DNA of 64,000 bases from Chlamydia avium 10DC88 (GCF_000583875.1 NZ_CP006571.1:723416-787415), one strand, 5' to 3'; numbered from the stretch's first letter, positions 9,333-19,492 are shown. Numbers and translations are program-made. Notes: generated by a model from the sequence alone, not told the origin.

Positions 9333-9800
9333 TTATATTTGTGTAAATAGATTGGCCATTTCTAAAGCTGTTTGCATTCCAGATATTCCTAAATGAGTTC
9401 CTCCATTCTTTCCGGCACGTTTCCAAGCTAATTCTTTTGAGGGTGCAGTAATTATAGAGAACGTGATTGGCAAACAATACTCCACTGATAACTCACTAAT
9501 TCTTGCTGCTACTTGATCTGCGATATGTTCATAGTGCGTCGTTTCTCCTTTAATTAAAACGCCGCAAGCAACTAGAGCTCCATAAGAGACACCTGAGGTA
9601 AGAAGCTTCTTCAATGCACATGGGATTTCAAAAGCTCCAGGAACACGTACTATTGTTAAAGCATCTTGAGAACCGCCAAAATCCAGAAATGCTTGCTGAG
9701 CCCCCAGAACTAATGTATCAGCAATTGGTTCATGAAAACAAGAACCTACAATAGCTATCCGTAAATCTCTTGCTGAAGCGAAACCTTTATATACATTCAT
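9333..9800 (-). CDS. ribH: 6,7-dimethyl-8-ribityllumazine synthase
   Basis: 155 residues from the ATG at 9800, preceded by AGGAAGGG. An upstream ATG at 9824 overlaps the ribBA stop as ATGA and is a possible alternative, but the shorter start fits the family length. It condenses 5-amino-6-ribitylamino-uracil with dihydroxybutanone phosphate. Visible motifs are RVPGAFEIP (substrate loop), CGVLIKGETTHYEHIAD with the catalytic His, and a C-terminal helix TALEMANL. It is the last gene of a riboflavin cluster ribD-ribBA-ribH and follows ribBA by about 20 bases. Confidence 0.95.
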   Translation of the reverse strand: MNVYKGFASARDLRIAIVGSCFHEPIADTLVLGAQQAFLDFGGSQDALTIVRVPGAFEIPCALKKLLTSGVSYGALVACGVLIKGETTHYEHIADQVAARISELSVEYCLPITFSIITAPSKELAWKRAGKNGGTHLGISGMQTALEMANLFTQI

Positions 9801-9820
9801 ATCCCTTCCTAGCGATGATT

Positions 9821-11059
9821 TCATGATAAGGGGACATCCAACCAATGTCCTAAACGTTCTTTTTTTGTTCGCAAATAGCACTCATTATCTTCCGACATAT
9901 GTATGGGCAAAGCAATACGATCAACTATCTTTAAACCGAATCCTTGCAAACCATAATATTTATGAGGGTTATGGGTGATCAATCTGATCGTTGTTAAACC
10001 CAAATCAAATAGAATCTGTGCTCCCACTCCATATTCTCTAGAATCTACAGGGAAGCCCAACTCTAAATTAGCATCTACGGTGTCATATCCACAGTCTTGT
10101 AAGGCATAAGCACGAACTTTATGCCCCAAGCCGATACCTCGACCTTCTTGCCCACGAAGATAAACAATAACTCCCTGCTCTTCACGAGAAATGAATTCCA
10201 TGGCTAATTTCAACTGCTTCCCACAATCACATCGAGAGGATCCCAAAATATCTCCTGTAAGACACTCGGAATGCACACGAACAAGAACATCTTGCTTTCC
10301 TCTGATATCACCTTTTACCAAGGCAATGTGTTGCACGCCATCCAATATAGATTCGTAGACATGAATGTTGAACTCTCCATATTCTGTAGGCAAACGCGCA
10401 GAAGAAACTAGTTTGATTAGTCTTTCGGATAACATGCGATATGCGATTAAATCTGCTACAGAAATCACGGAAAAGTTGTGTTTCCTAGCAAATTCTAGAA
10501 TCTGAGGCAGACGCATCATAGTATGATCTTCATTGACAAGCTCAGCCAGGACTCCACAAGGTTGCATATGAGATAAACGCATGAGGTCAAGAGCTGCTTC
10601 TGTATGTCCTGCTCTCTTTAGTACCCCGCCAGAAGCACTTGCTAAGGGGAAAAAATGACCAGGGCGCACAAAATCTTCAGGACGACTATGAGGACTTGAT
10701 AACAATTCAACTGTACGCGTCCTATCTGCTGCTGATACCCCTGTTGTAATACCTCTTGCAGCATCAACTGATAAAGTAAAAGGAGTATTATAACGACACT
10801 GATTGTTAGAAATTAGAGGGATATCTAGTTGCTGCAGACGATCATTATCTAGAGCAGCACAAACAATACCTGTGGTATGTTGTAGAAGAAACGTCATCTT
10901 TTCAACGGTGATTTTCTCACCGGCGATTACTAAATCGCCTTCATTTTCTCTATCTGCTTCATCAACAACAATAACAAACTTACCTTCAGCAATATCTTCT
11001 AATGCTTGCTCTATAGAATCAAAGCACCCCTCCTCTGCCAAATTATCAGGCTTTACCAT
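9821..11059 (-). CDS. ribBA: Bifunctional DHBP synthase / GTP cyclohydrolase II
   Basis: 412 residues starting at the ATG at 11059, which has GGAGG seven bases upstream; the longer TTG-started frame to 11086 lacks a site. The N-terminal half is 3,4-dihydroxy-2-butanone-4-phosphate synthase: [12 protein letters not shown], then RPGHFFPL and HTEAALDL. The C-terminal half is GTP cyclohydrolase II: the zinc ligands are in HSECLTGD...RCDCGKQ (Cys-x10-Cys-x-Cys), followed by [12 protein letters not shown] and a late [15 protein letters not shown]. Both catalytic sets appear complete, so this one protein supplies both entry steps of riboflavin synthesis. The next gene ribD is 90 bases upstream. Confidence 0.96.
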   Translation of the reverse strand: MVKPDNLAEEGCFDSIEQALEDIAEGKFVIVVDEADRENEGDLVIAGEKITVEKMTFLLQHTTGIVCAALDNDRLQQLDIPLISNNQCRYNTPFTLSVDAARGITTGVSAADRTRTVELLSSPHSRPEDFVRPGHFFPLASASGGVLKRAGHTEAALDLMRLSHMQPCGVLAELVNEDHTMMRLPQILEFARKHNFSVISVADLIAYRMLSERLIKLVSSARLPTEYGEFNIHVYESILDGVQHIALVKGDIRGKQDVLVRVHSECLTGDILGSSRCDCGKQLKLAMEFISREEQGVIVYLRGQEGRGIGLGHKVRAYALQDCGYDTVDANLELGFPVDSREYGVGAQILFDLGLTTIRLITHNPHKYYGLQGFGLKIVDRIALPIHMSEDNECYLRTKKERLGHWLDVPLS

Positions 11060-11149
11060 GAAAGATCCTCCAGAGAATGCACTCAACTCTCTGAAAAAAT
11101 GCTACTGGAAGATGCTTTTCTCTTCAATCTATTCTCCCTAGTCCCTAAG

Positions 11150-12253
11150 TTAAACAAACTCCCAGAGGGTTCTTAAAGAATTTCCTATAATCTTTGACGA
11201 TTTTAAAAGAAGTTGTTTAGAAGAATCTAATTGTAATCCTAAATCTCCAAAAATAGTTTTTCTTTGATCTCCAAGAATTTTTCCTCCGATATATAAAATA
11301 ATAGCATGCGCTAAATTTGCTTTTATAAATGCTGTCTGCAATACAGGTCCTCCCTCAACAACAACCTGTAAAATATTTTTATTTGATAAATATTGACGTA
11401 ACTCAAACAAATTGACTCTGAGATTCTGAGGTTGAGTGACCAAAACTTCGATATCACGATCTCGAAAACTATTTACATGCTTTTCAGGGCAAAGTGTTGT
11501 GGTAACATACAATGCGTTTTCTGAAGTATGAAACATACGAGCCTGGGGGGAAATCCTCCCTAAACTATCCAATACAATACGCGTAGGCTGTCTAAAATAT
11601 AATTCTCCTGAATCTGTGCGTGCAGTCAACCGCGGATTATCCTGAATTACTGTTTGAGCTCCTACAATAATTGCCTGAGAAGCTGCTCGTAATTTTCCTA
11701 CATCATTGCGAGCTTCTGAACACGTAATCCATTGTGATTTCCCCGAGCTATCAGCGACCTGACCATCTACCGTAGAGGCACTTTTAATCACTATCCAAGG
11801 AGATGCATAGCATCTTTGATGAAGATAAGGTTTTAATGAAAGCTCAGCATCTTCTTTGCCTAACCCCTCATAAACAAGGATTCCTGCTTTTCGTAAAGCT
11901 GCAATACCCTTACCTGAAACACGCGGATCAGGATCCATAAGTGCAACATACACATGTTTTATCCCATATTGTATTAATAAATCCACACAAGGAGGGGTAC
12001 TTCCATAATGGCAACATGGCTCTAAAGTCACATACATATCGCTGCCCTTTACAGAAACTGTAGAAGAACGTATGGCCTCGCTTTCTGCATGAGGTCCACC
12101 TTTTTCTTTATGATATCCTTCTCCTATAATCTTCCCATGCTTTACAATTACACAACCCACCCAAGGATTTGGAGGAGCAGAAATTTTCCCCATTTCGCCA
12201 AGTGCAATTGCTCTTCGCATAAAAAATAGTTGTTGCTCAGAGAAATCTTCCAT
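11150..12253 (-). CDS. ribD: Riboflavin deaminase/reductase RibD
   Basis: 367 residues with two domains. The N-terminal cytidine-deaminase-like domain has HAESEAI and the zinc site EPCCHYGSTPPC, and deaminates the diaminopyrimidine product of RibA. The C-terminal domain is a DHFR-like reductase with VIKSASTVDGQVAD, SGKSQWIT and a late VVEGGPVLQTAFI substrate-binding loop. It catalyses steps two and three of riboflavin synthesis. First gene of the minus-strand rib cluster and divergent from serS, with a 47-base shared promoter region at 12254-12300. Confidence 0.95.
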   Translation of the reverse strand: MEDFSEQQLFFMRRAIALGEMGKISAPPNPWVGCVIVKHGKIIGEGYHKEKGGPHAESEAIRSSTVSVKGSDMYVTLEPCCHYGSTPPCVDLLIQYGIKHVYVALMDPDPRVSGKGIAALRKAGILVYEGLGKEDAELSLKPYLHQRCYASPWIVIKSASTVDGQVADSSGKSQWITCSEARNDVGKLRAASQAIIVGAQTVIQDNPRLTARTDSGELYFRQPTRIVLDSLGRISPQARMFHTSENALYVTTTLCPEKHVNSFRDRDIEVLVTQPQNLRVNLFELRQYLSNKNILQVVVEGGPVLQTAFIKANLAHAIILYIGGKILGDQRKTIFGDLGLQLDSSKQLLLKSSKIIGNSLRTLWEFV

Positions 12254-12300
12254 ATACTAATGCCTAACATATAAAGGATCTAAAACAAGAGATACCAAGC

Positions 12301-13584
12301 ATGTTGGATATAAAATTAATACGCAAGGATCCCGAAAAGTGCGAAGCTCGTCTTCGTAAAAAAGATCCTAATATTTCTTTATCCCCTATTCTTGATTTAG
12401 ATAAAGAGGTCCGGCAATTAAAAACTGATGCAGAAGCTTTACAAGCACAAAGAAAAATTCTTTCAGGAAAAATCCATAAATGCAAAATGCAAAATGCTGA
12501 TACTACAGTAATGATGCGCGATGTTGAAATGTTGTCTGCTGAATTATCAGAATTAGAAGAAATTCTTAAAAAGAAAAGTTCTGCCTTACACAACTTAATG
12601 GCCTGCCTCCCGAACTACCCCGAAGATGATGTCCCTGTATCTCCTGATAAAACAGGGAACCAAGTAATCAAAAACGTGGGTACTTTACCAGAATTCTCTT
12701 TCCCTCCTAAGAATCATGTAGAACTAAATCAAAAATTACAAATTTTTGATTTTAAACTACCTACAAAAACTTCTGGATCAGGATGGGTAGCTTATAAAAA
12801 TCAGGGTGTTATTTTAGAATGGGCTTTACTGACATATTTAATGCACAAACAGCAATCTCATGGAATGCAACTCTGGCTCCCTCCTTTACTTGTGAGACAT
12901 GATATTCTATTTGGTTCAGGACAAATACCTAAATTCGAAGGACAATACTATCGTGTAGAAGATGGAGAACAATACCGTTATCTCATTCCTACTGCAGAAG
13001 TGGTATTAAATGGTTTTCACTCTCAAGAAATCCTTAATGAAAAAGATCTTCCTATCTACTATGCAGCCTATACTCCCTGTTTCCGTAGAGAAGCTGGTGC
13101 TGCAGGAGCTAATGAACGAGGTTTGGTACGTATACATCAATTTAACAAAGTAGAAATGTTTGCTTTTACCACCCAAGATCAAGAAGAAGTAGCTTTTGGC
13201 AAAATGTTAGGTATTGTTGAAGAAATTTTAATAGAACTTCAACTTCCCTACCGTTTGTCCTTACTTTCTTCTGGAGACATGTCGTTTACAGCATCTAAAA
13301 CTATTGACGCTGAAGTTTGGCTTCCAGGACAACATGCTTTCTACGAAGTTTCTTCTATTTCTAAATGTACAGACTTCCAATCTCGACGTTCAGAAACACG
13401 TTTTAAAGATAGTCACGGGAAACTCCATTTTGTTCATACTCTTAATGGTTCAGGATTAGCCACACCTCGTTTGCTTGTTGCAATTTTAGAGAATAACCAG
13501 CAAGAAGATGGTTCTATAATAATTCCTGAAGTTTTACGTCCCTACTTAGGCAATCAAGAACGATTATTTTCTGTGGAGCACTAA
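12301..13584 (+). CDS. serS: Seryl-tRNA synthetase
   Basis: 427 residues. The N-terminal ~100 residues are a coiled-coil arm (long Glu/Lys/Leu-rich helices) that grips the long arm of tRNA-Ser. The class II catalytic core follows: motif 2 is CFRREAGAAGANERGLVRIH and motif 3 is NGSGLATPRLLVAILEN. An active-site TxE (PTAEV) is present. The length is typical and nothing is missing. Orthologue of CT729. Confidence 0.97.
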   Translation: MLDIKLIRKDPEKCEARLRKKDPNISLSPILDLDKEVRQLKTDAEALQAQRKILSGKIHKCKMQNADTTVMMRDVEMLSAELSELEEILKKKSSALHNLMACLPNYPEDDVPVSPDKTGNQVIKNVGTLPEFSFPPKNHVELNQKLQIFDFKLPTKTSGSGWVAYKNQGVILEWALLTYLMHKQQSHGMQLWLPPLLVRHDILFGSGQIPKFEGQYYRVEDGEQYRYLIPTAEVVLNGFHSQEILNEKDLPIYYAAYTPCFRREAGAAGANERGLVRIHQFNKVEMFAFTTQDQEEVAFGKMLGIVEEILIELQLPYRLSLLSSGDMSFTASKTIDAEVWLPGQHAFYEVSSISKCTDFQSRRSETRFKDSHGKLHFVHTLNGSGLATPRLLVAILENNQQEDGSIIIPEVLRPYLGNQERLFSVEH

Positions 13585-13617
13585 TTCAGGCAAACACAAT
13601 AATATCAGGGAGTATCC

Positions 13618-14364
13618 ATGTCTGCTGAGAACTACTCACACTTCAAGAACCTCACTCCAGAAGAGCATTTAGAAGATATTCGAGATCGTCACCGTGTGTG
13701 TATGGGAGAACCTCACACCACAAGAAAAGGTTTTACTTATCATTTAATAAGCGATGCGCTATCTACAGGAGTATTTTTATATTTTATCAGAACACTAATC
13801 TTTTTGATTCCTGCATCTCAACTCCAACAAACTAAATTATTAATCTCCGTAGGTCTTGGCTATGTCTTTTATCATGGCTGTCTGAAAGCAAAAAAAGCCT
13901 GGTCTTACCTGGAACTCTCACATCGCTGCATAATTCAAGAAAAAGAAGAAATCGATGCTCATCCAGAAGAAGAAAAACAGGAGTTAGCGGTCATCTACCA
14001 AGGCCACGGTTTTAGATCCCCCCTCCTTGAGGAAATTGTGGACTATGTGACTTCTGATTCTACACTCCTACTGGATACCATGATTCGTGAAGAATTCCAT
14101 ATTTCTATGGGTAGCTTTCCTCATCCTCTACAACAGGGGGGGACACGCATGCTGGGTGGTTTCCTAGGGCTTCTGGGTTTTCTTCCCTTGGTTCTTTGTG
14201 CAAGCTATACAGTGGCAGGTATACTTTCCTCAATATTGATTGGCTTACTTTCACTAATTAAGGCTAGAATCTTGGGGAATCATGCTATTCCTGAAGTCGT
14301 GTGGACACTAGGAATTTTCATCACGTCTATCAGTATAATATGTACATGCATAAAACTATTATAA
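13618..14364 (+). CDS. Membrane protein of unknown function, CT728 type
   Basis: 248 residues with two hydrophobic helices near residues 47-90, a charged middle region (EKEEIDAHPEEEK) and a hydrophobic C-terminal third with about three more helices. The middle and C-terminus (LLDTMIREEFHI, HPLQQGGTRMLGGFLG) resemble the VIT1/CCC1-like membrane family, which includes iron and manganese transporters, but the similarity is by eye and weak. It lies 16 bases before the P1B ATPase gene, which makes a shared metal-related role plausible. Orthologue of CT728. Confidence 0.75.
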   Translation: MSAENYSHFKNLTPEEHLEDIRDRHRVCMGEPHTTRKGFTYHLISDALSTGVFLYFIRTLIFLIPASQLQQTKLLISVGLGYVFYHGCLKAKKAWSYLELSHRCIIQEKEEIDAHPEEEKQELAVIYQGHGFRSPLLEEIVDYVTSDSTLLLDTMIREEFHISMGSFPHPLQQGGTRMLGGFLGLLGFLPLVLCASYTVAGILSSILIGLLSLIKARILGNHAIPEVVWTLGIFITSISIICTCIKLL

Positions 14365-14380
14365 TAACCTAGGTAGTATT

Positions 14381-16354
14381 GTGTTTTCACAACTCTTTTC
14401 CTCTCCATTTTCTCCTGAAATTTTAAATAATTTTTTTGACTCGGGAATGACCGAGGATACTAGTCCTATGTTATCTCAAGGGAACCGCTTACTCAGTCGA
14501 AATCTATCATTAAAATCCGCTTTCCTTGCACTGAGTACATACCTTCTTGGTTTGATTACCTATTGGTGTCATGCCGAAAATATCTCCCATTTATTTATTA
14601 TCTTTACTTTCTTCCTTGCGGGGACTCCCGCTCTAATCACATCTTTGGATGATATTGCTAAGAAAACTATCAATATTGATATTTTGATGACATCGGCAGC
14701 ATTTGGCTCTATTTTTATTGGTGGTGCTTTAGAAGGAGCTCTTCTGCTTGTATTATTTGCAATTTCTGAATCTCTAGAACAAATGGTATCAGGGAAAGCA
14801 AAGAGTACTTTATCCTCTTTGAAACATTTAGCTCCTACAATTGCTTGGGTTGTTCGTGAAGGGGGTAATCTACATAAAGTACCTGTGAATCAAGTGCAAG
14901 TTGGGGACATCATTTGCATTAAAAGTGGCGAGATTGTACCCCTAGATGGACAAATTATTCATGGATCCTCATCTATTAATCTTATGCATCTTACGGGAGA
15001 GAAAACACCAAAATTCTGTAAGGAAGGATCTATTGTTCCTGCGGGGGCACATAACCTCGAAGGAAGCTTTAATCTTCGTGTGTTAAAAACAGGAGCCGAT
15101 TCTACAATTGCTCATATCATTAACCTTGTAATTCAAGCACAGAAATCTAAACCTCGGCTACAACAACGTTTAGATAAATATTCTTCAAAATATGCCATTA
15201 CGATTTTTACGATTTCCATAGCCATTGCTGTTTTACTCCCCCTATTTACTTCGATTCCTTTTTTAGGATCTCACAGTGCATTATATCGTGCTCTAGCATT
15301 TTTAATTGCTGCTTCTCCATGTGCTTTAATCATAGCAATTCCTATAGCGTATTTAAGCGCTATCAATGCCTGTGCTAAACACGGGGTGCTCTTAAAGGGA
15401 GGCGTTGTGTTAGATCGTTTAGCATCGTGTAATTCTATTGTTATGGATAAAACAGGAACATTAACTACAGGAAATCTTACTTGTATAAGATGTGAAACTT
15501 TTGGCCCGGATAATCCTGATTTTCTACCTTCTATACTAGCTTTAGAACAATCCTCGACTCATCCTATTGCAGAAGCCATTGTTACATTCTTAACAAATAA
15601 ACATATTACTCCTCGACTTGCAGATCAATATCATACAATTCCTGGACAAGGTGTACGTGGAATTTTTCAAGGGGAAGAAGCTTTTGTTGGTAGAGTCCAT
15701 ACTGCTTTGCACAATATCCCCTCCAGCTATATTCAAGAAATAGAACAACGTATTGCCTTAGCAAGGCAAAGAGGAGAAATTTGTTCTCTTGCTTATTTAA
15801 GTTCACATTATGCTCTTTTTTATTTTAAAGATACGCCTCGACCTAACGCAAAAGAAATCGTGCAAGAATTAAAAAAAGAAGGGTATGCCATTAGTATGCT
15901 CACTGGTGATCACCACATCAGTGCTCAAAACACAGCAAAACTCCTAGGGATTTCTGAAGTATTTTCTGATTTATCCCCTGATGACAAATTATATAAAATA
16001 CGAGAGCTTGCTGAACAACGAAATATTCTTATGGTAGGTGATGGGGTAAATGATGCCCCGGCCTTAGCACAGGCAACAGTGGGTGTTGCTATGGGAGAAG
16101 CAGGCAGCGCTACTGCTATAGAGGCTGCGGATATTGTTCTTCTTCATGATAATATTGCCTCTCTTCCTTGGATAATTCGAAAATCTAAACAAACACGGAA
16201 AATCGTCACACAAAATCTGGGATTAGCTCTTTTGATCATTCTCTTAGTTTCTTGGCCAGCATCGCTAGGAATTATTCCTTTATGGCTTGCCGTGATTCTT
16301 CATGAAGGAAGTACGATTGTAGTAGGTCTTAATGCCCTACGCCTACTGAAGTAA
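14381..16354 (+). CDS. P1B-type metal-transporting ATPase (SPC type)
   Basis: 657 residues from a GTG with AGGT upstream. A P-type ATPase with about six to eight membrane helices, phosphorylation site DKTGT (Asp356), TGD and GDGVNDAP hinge. The transmembrane metal motif is Ser312-Pro-Cys rather than the CPC of copper and zinc pumps, and the last helices carry HEGST at 641-645. SPC plus HEG(G/S)T defines the P1B-4 group, which exports Co2+, Fe2+ or related ions. No N-terminal heavy-metal CxxC domain is present. Usually annotated zntA in Chlamydia (CT727); the motifs argue against a classical zinc pump. It ends 1 base before the convergent rodA stop. Confidence 0.92.
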   Translation: MFSQLFSSPFSPEILNNFFDSGMTEDTSPMLSQGNRLLSRNLSLKSAFLALSTYLLGLITYWCHAENISHLFIIFTFFLAGTPALITSLDDIAKKTINIDILMTSAAFGSIFIGGALEGALLLVLFAISESLEQMVSGKAKSTLSSLKHLAPTIAWVVREGGNLHKVPVNQVQVGDIICIKSGEIVPLDGQIIHGSSSINLMHLTGEKTPKFCKEGSIVPAGAHNLEGSFNLRVLKTGADSTIAHIINLVIQAQKSKPRLQQRLDKYSSKYAITIFTISIAIAVLLPLFTSIPFLGSHSALYRALAFLIAASPCALIIAIPIAYLSAINACAKHGVLLKGGVVLDRLASCNSIVMDKTGTLTTGNLTCIRCETFGPDNPDFLPSILALEQSSTHPIAEAIVTFLTNKHITPRLADQYHTIPGQGVRGIFQGEEAFVGRVHTALHNIPSSYIQEIEQRIALARQRGEICSLAYLSSHYALFYFKDTPRPNAKEIVQELKKEGYAISMLTGDHHISAQNTAKLLGISEVFSDLSPDDKLYKIRELAEQRNILMVGDGVNDAPALAQATVGVAMGEAGSATAIEAADIVLLHDNIASLPWIIRKSKQTRKIVTQNLGLALLIILLVSWPASLGIIPLWLAVILHEGSTIVVGLNALRLLK

Positions 16355-16355
16355 A

Positions 16356-17495
16356 TTAATATTTGGCAAACCTCCGACTATAAATACTTTGTAAAATTCC
16401 TAGGGAAGCCATGGTGGAGATCACCGAAGACCCTCCATAAGACACTAGAACTAAAGGCACTCCTGTAATAGGTAAGAGCCCACACATCATACTGATATTA
16501 ATTAAAACATGCATAGCAATGTATACGGTAATACCGGCAGCCAGGAGTCTTCCGAAATCATCCACAGCAGCAGCAACAGTACGACAACCAAAACAAATTA
16601 ATGAGTAAAATAGCCATAACGTGAAAAACAAACCAATCAATCCGAACTCTTCCCCTAAGGCTGAAAATACTGAATCGGTATATCCGTAAGGTAACCAACC
16701 TCTCCCTGCGAACTCTCCCGACTTCCAACCACGTCCTTTGACTCCTCCTAAGCCAATAGAAATTAAAGAAGCACGTTGGTGATGATTAGATGGGCTCAAA
16801 CGTTCATATTGATATTCCTTGATGATCTTTAGAGCATAGGGTTTAACCCTATCATGAGGAATAATCCCAGAAAAAATAAGTAAGGAACAAAAAACACCTA
16901 AGCCAGCAATAATAGAACATATCTTAACAAATAAAGGATGAATATTCCCTAAATAAAAAATAGCTAATGCTATAGGGCATAAAACGAGTGCTGTTCCCAA
17001 ATCAGGTTCCTTAAAAATCAATAAAAAAGGGAGTCCTACTACAAGACAAGCGAGAACTGCCGTCATTTTAGATTCTATTACTGACTTACGTGCATCTAAA
17101 ACATAGCTCAACATAATTACAACAATTAGCTTAGCGTACTCCGATGGTTGTACGCTTAAGTTAATGAAAGGAATCTTATACCATCGATGTACATTTTGAA
17201 CCGTAGGTACAAAAAACAATCCTACAAGACTTAAAACCATTAAAAAGTAAAGAAACCAAGCCCAATTTCTTAGTTTATGGTAATCCAGGTACATACAGAT
17301 TGTAAAAGCTACCCATCCTAAAGCAAAATGGCGGATTTGCATAAGGCTCTTTTTAGTAAAAATCCCCTTAGAAGATATAATAAATGTTGCAGATGAATCC
17401 ATTGAAGAAATGACAATTACACTAATTACCATTAGTAAAATAATGATAAAAAACACCCAAAAATCAACATGACTGAAATATCTAATGTTTCTCAT
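16356..17495 (-). CDS. rodA: SEDS-family peptidoglycan glycosyltransferase RodA
   Basis: 379 residues from the ATG at 17495; the longer frame to 17648 would run through the divergent birA start and is rejected. Ten membrane helices, with the family motifs QPSEYAKL near residue 112, GYTDSVFSALGEEFG in the large loop and a final LPITGVPLVLVSYGGSS. RodA polymerises lipid II with a partner class B PBP, and Chlamydia uses it with MreB for division-plane peptidoglycan. mreB is elsewhere in this window. The shared gap with birA, 17496-17534, is only 39 AT-rich bases. Confidence 0.95.
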   Translation of the reverse strand: MRNIRYFSHVDFWVFFIIILLMVISVIVISSMDSSATFIISSKGIFTKKSLMQIRHFALGWVAFTICMYLDYHKLRNWAWFLYFLMVLSLVGLFFVPTVQNVHRWYKIPFINLSVQPSEYAKLIVVIMLSYVLDARKSVIESKMTAVLACLVVGLPFLLIFKEPDLGTALVLCPIALAIFYLGNIHPLFVKICSIIAGLGVFCSLLIFSGIIPHDRVKPYALKIIKEYQYERLSPSNHHQRASLISIGLGGVKGRGWKSGEFAGRGWLPYGYTDSVFSALGEEFGLIGLFFTLWLFYSLICFGCRTVAAAVDDFGRLLAAGITVYIAMHVLINISMMCGLLPITGVPLVLVSYGGSSVISTMASLGILQSIYSRRFAKY

Positions 17496-17534
17496 AATAC
17501 TTAATCTTAAAAGAATAGAATTACTTTTAAAAAT

Positions 17535-18113
17535 ATGAAAATTGTGTATTACGAAATAGCAGAAACTCCATCCACAAATGAAACAGCAAAACAACTCATG
17601 CATCTTTGGAATCCCTGTGCTCTTACTATTGTCTCTACGCAAAATCAAACAAAGGGCAAAGGAAAATTTAATCGCTCTTGGGTATCTTCTAACAAAGATA
17701 TTACCCTATCACTATGCTTTTTCATTACAGAGTTAAATATTGATAGTAGTCGATTATTTCGTTTAGGAACAGAAGTAGTTTCCCGCTGCCTAAACGATTT
17801 ACGAATCCCCCAGGCTATGATAAAATGGCCAAATGATATTTTAGTAAATGGAAAGAAACTCTGTGGAGTTCTGAGTGAAACCCTTCCTATTCAAGGGTAC
17901 CTAGGAGTTATTTTGGGGATAGGAATTAACGGAAATAGCACGTCAGAAGATCTATCTATCATCCAACAACCAGCGACTTCCTTAGCTATGCTCCTTAACC
18001 ATACAATTGATTTAGAAGAAGTCAGGGATATCTTAGCCTACCATGCCCAAACAATAATTTCCCAATCATTCCCTCACACATTAGCGAGAGAAACTCACTG
18101 CAGGCAAATCTAA
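17535..18113 (+). CDS. birA: Biotin--protein ligase
   Basis: 192 residues, a class I ligase with only the catalytic domain and no N-terminal DNA-binding domain, so it should not repress biotin genes. Motifs: STNETAK at the start, GKGKFNRSWVSS (the GRGRxxRxW-type biotinoyl-AMP loop with Lys for Arg), then IKWPNDI and CGVLSE. It should biotinylate the acetyl-CoA carboxylase carrier protein. It overlaps the convergent downstream gene by 33 bases. Orthologue of CT725. Confidence 0.93.
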   Translation: MKIVYYEIAETPSTNETAKQLMHLWNPCALTIVSTQNQTKGKGKFNRSWVSSNKDITLSLCFFITELNIDSSRLFRLGTEVVSRCLNDLRIPQAMIKWPNDILVNGKKLCGVLSETLPIQGYLGVILGIGINGNSTSEDLSIIQQPATSLAMLLNHTIDLEEVRDILAYHAQTIISQSFPHTLARETHCRQI

Positions 18114-18614
18114 AAAACAAAAGATTTTAGAAACTAACCAAAATGTGGGTCGCGATCGGTATCGTAAATACTTCTCCACAGCTTGTTCATAGGCCGTAGA
18201 TTCAAAAGCAAATAAATTATCATTTGCCCAAAAGTCTTCTATAGATTGAATAATTTCTCTTTCGCCTCTATCTTGTAAAGAATCTAGAATTTCTTGAAGC
18301 AATTCCCGCTGAGTATCTTCCATTTCTTTAAAAGCAAAGAGAATATCATACCCGTATTTTAAAAACTGTTTCCAAGAAATACTGTGGTATTGAGTAAGGA
18401 AGGCGATTTCCTGAGATAAACGTGCTGTAGGATATCCTCCGAGAGCAGCTAAGGAAAGTAATGCCTGTCGTTTAGCAATGGCATGACGACTTAAAGCCAC
18501 CCAAGACAGTAATACAGTTTTAATAAGATAATATAACTGACAATAAGCACCTAAAACAGCACCAAAACAAACACTAATAAACACGACGGAAAAGAGTATT
18601 GCTACCGGTTGCAT
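18081..18614 (-). CDS. Membrane-anchored protein of unknown function, CT724 type
   Basis: 177 residues. The N-terminus is a hydrophobic helix (VAILFSVVFISVCFGAVLG) followed by a second short one, so it is probably anchored in the inner membrane; the rest is charged and helical (QELLQEIL-type heptads, DSLQDRGEREII). No family recognised. Its 3' end overlaps birA by 33 bases in the opposite direction. It is 13 bases downstream of rluB on the same strand, so the two are probably cotranscribed. Confidence 0.8.
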   Translation of the reverse strand: MQPVAILFSVVFISVCFGAVLGAYCQLYYLIKTVLLSWVALSRHAIAKRQALLSLAALGGYPTARLSQEIAFLTQYHSISWKQFLKYGYDILFAFKEMEDTQRELLQEILDSLQDRGEREIIQSIEDFWANDNLFAFESTAYEQAVEKYLRYRSRPTFWLVSKIFCFLDLPAVSFSR

Positions 18615-18627
18615 AAAAAAACTAAAT

Positions 18628-19335
18628 TCAAAAATCGGAAGTATTTGCTAAAATCTCAGCATCTGTAAGTTCACGGTATTCCCCATAGGGGAGCCCTCCA
18701 AGAACTAAACTGCCTATACGAATACGTTTTAATTCCAGTAGGGGGAGTCCTGCAGCCTCTGCAAATAAACGAATCTCGTGTTTTTTCCCCTCATTAACAA
18801 CAATTTTAATTGTTCCACGGCGGACTTTCTCTACAGAAACCGGACGTACCCTCTTACCATCAATTATAGCTCCTTCCATTAAATCTTGAAGATTTTTCCC
18901 CGTAACATCACGATTGACCTTGAGCAAATACTCTTTTGTAATACCAAAGGAAGGATGTATTATCTTATTAGCAAATTCCCCATCATTAGTTACTAAAAGC
19001 AATCCTGATGTCTCCTTATCTAATCTCCCTACAGTAAATACTCGGTAGGGAAGATGCGAAAACAAGTCAATCACCAATTTCGAACCTGTGAACTTTCTCT
19101 CCGAAGAACACACATATCCCAAAGGCTTATGTACCATAAAATATACTTTCTTCGTTTTCCCAACGCGGTGACCATTTACTTTTACAGTATCCTTTTCCTC
19201 ATCTATTAATACAAAAGGCCCCGGAGCCACACGACCGTTCACTAATACATGTCCTGAAAAAATGATTTCGTCACATTTCCTTCGCGAGGCGATTCCTGCG
19301 GAGGCTAAAAATTTATTAAGACGCACTTTAACCAT
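18628..19335 (-). CDS. rluB: 23S rRNA pseudouridine synthase, RluB/RsuA family
   Basis: 235 residues from the ATG at 19335, which has GGAG six bases upstream; an ATG at 19347 has no site. The N-terminal S4 RNA-binding domain (RLNKFLASAGIASRRKCDE) is followed by the RsuA-type catalytic domain with GRLDKETSGLLLVTNDG, where the Asp is the nucleophile, then a late KHEIRLFAEA motif. It should convert a uridine of 23S rRNA to pseudouridine. Orthologue of CT723 (yjbC). Confidence 0.93.
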   Translation of the reverse strand: MVKVRLNKFLASAGIASRRKCDEIIFSGHVLVNGRVAPGPFVLIDEEKDTVKVNGHRVGKTKKVYFMVHKPLGYVCSSERKFTGSKLVIDLFSHLPYRVFTVGRLDKETSGLLLVTNDGEFANKIIHPSFGITKEYLLKVNRDVTGKNLQDLMEGAIIDGKRVRPVSVEKVRRGTIKIVVNEGKKHEIRLFAEAAGLPLLELKRIRIGSLVLGGLPYGEYRELTDAEILANTSDF

Positions 19336-19492
19336 GATTTTCTCCATTCGAAGCTTATATTTTGCCTAAGATGGGGTATAGAGGTCTATAGTTCTTTAAA
19401 ATTATAAAAAATATTGTCATGAATATTCTTTATTCTAGACAAAAGTTTCTTTGTCTCTATGCTTATACTTAGTCTCACTATATCGGAAAGCT

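Noticed and set aside
17496-17648. N-terminal extension of RodA by 51 residues
   Set aside because: The extension crosses the divergent birA start and adds no typical SEDS sequence; the ATG at 17495 gives a normal N-terminus.
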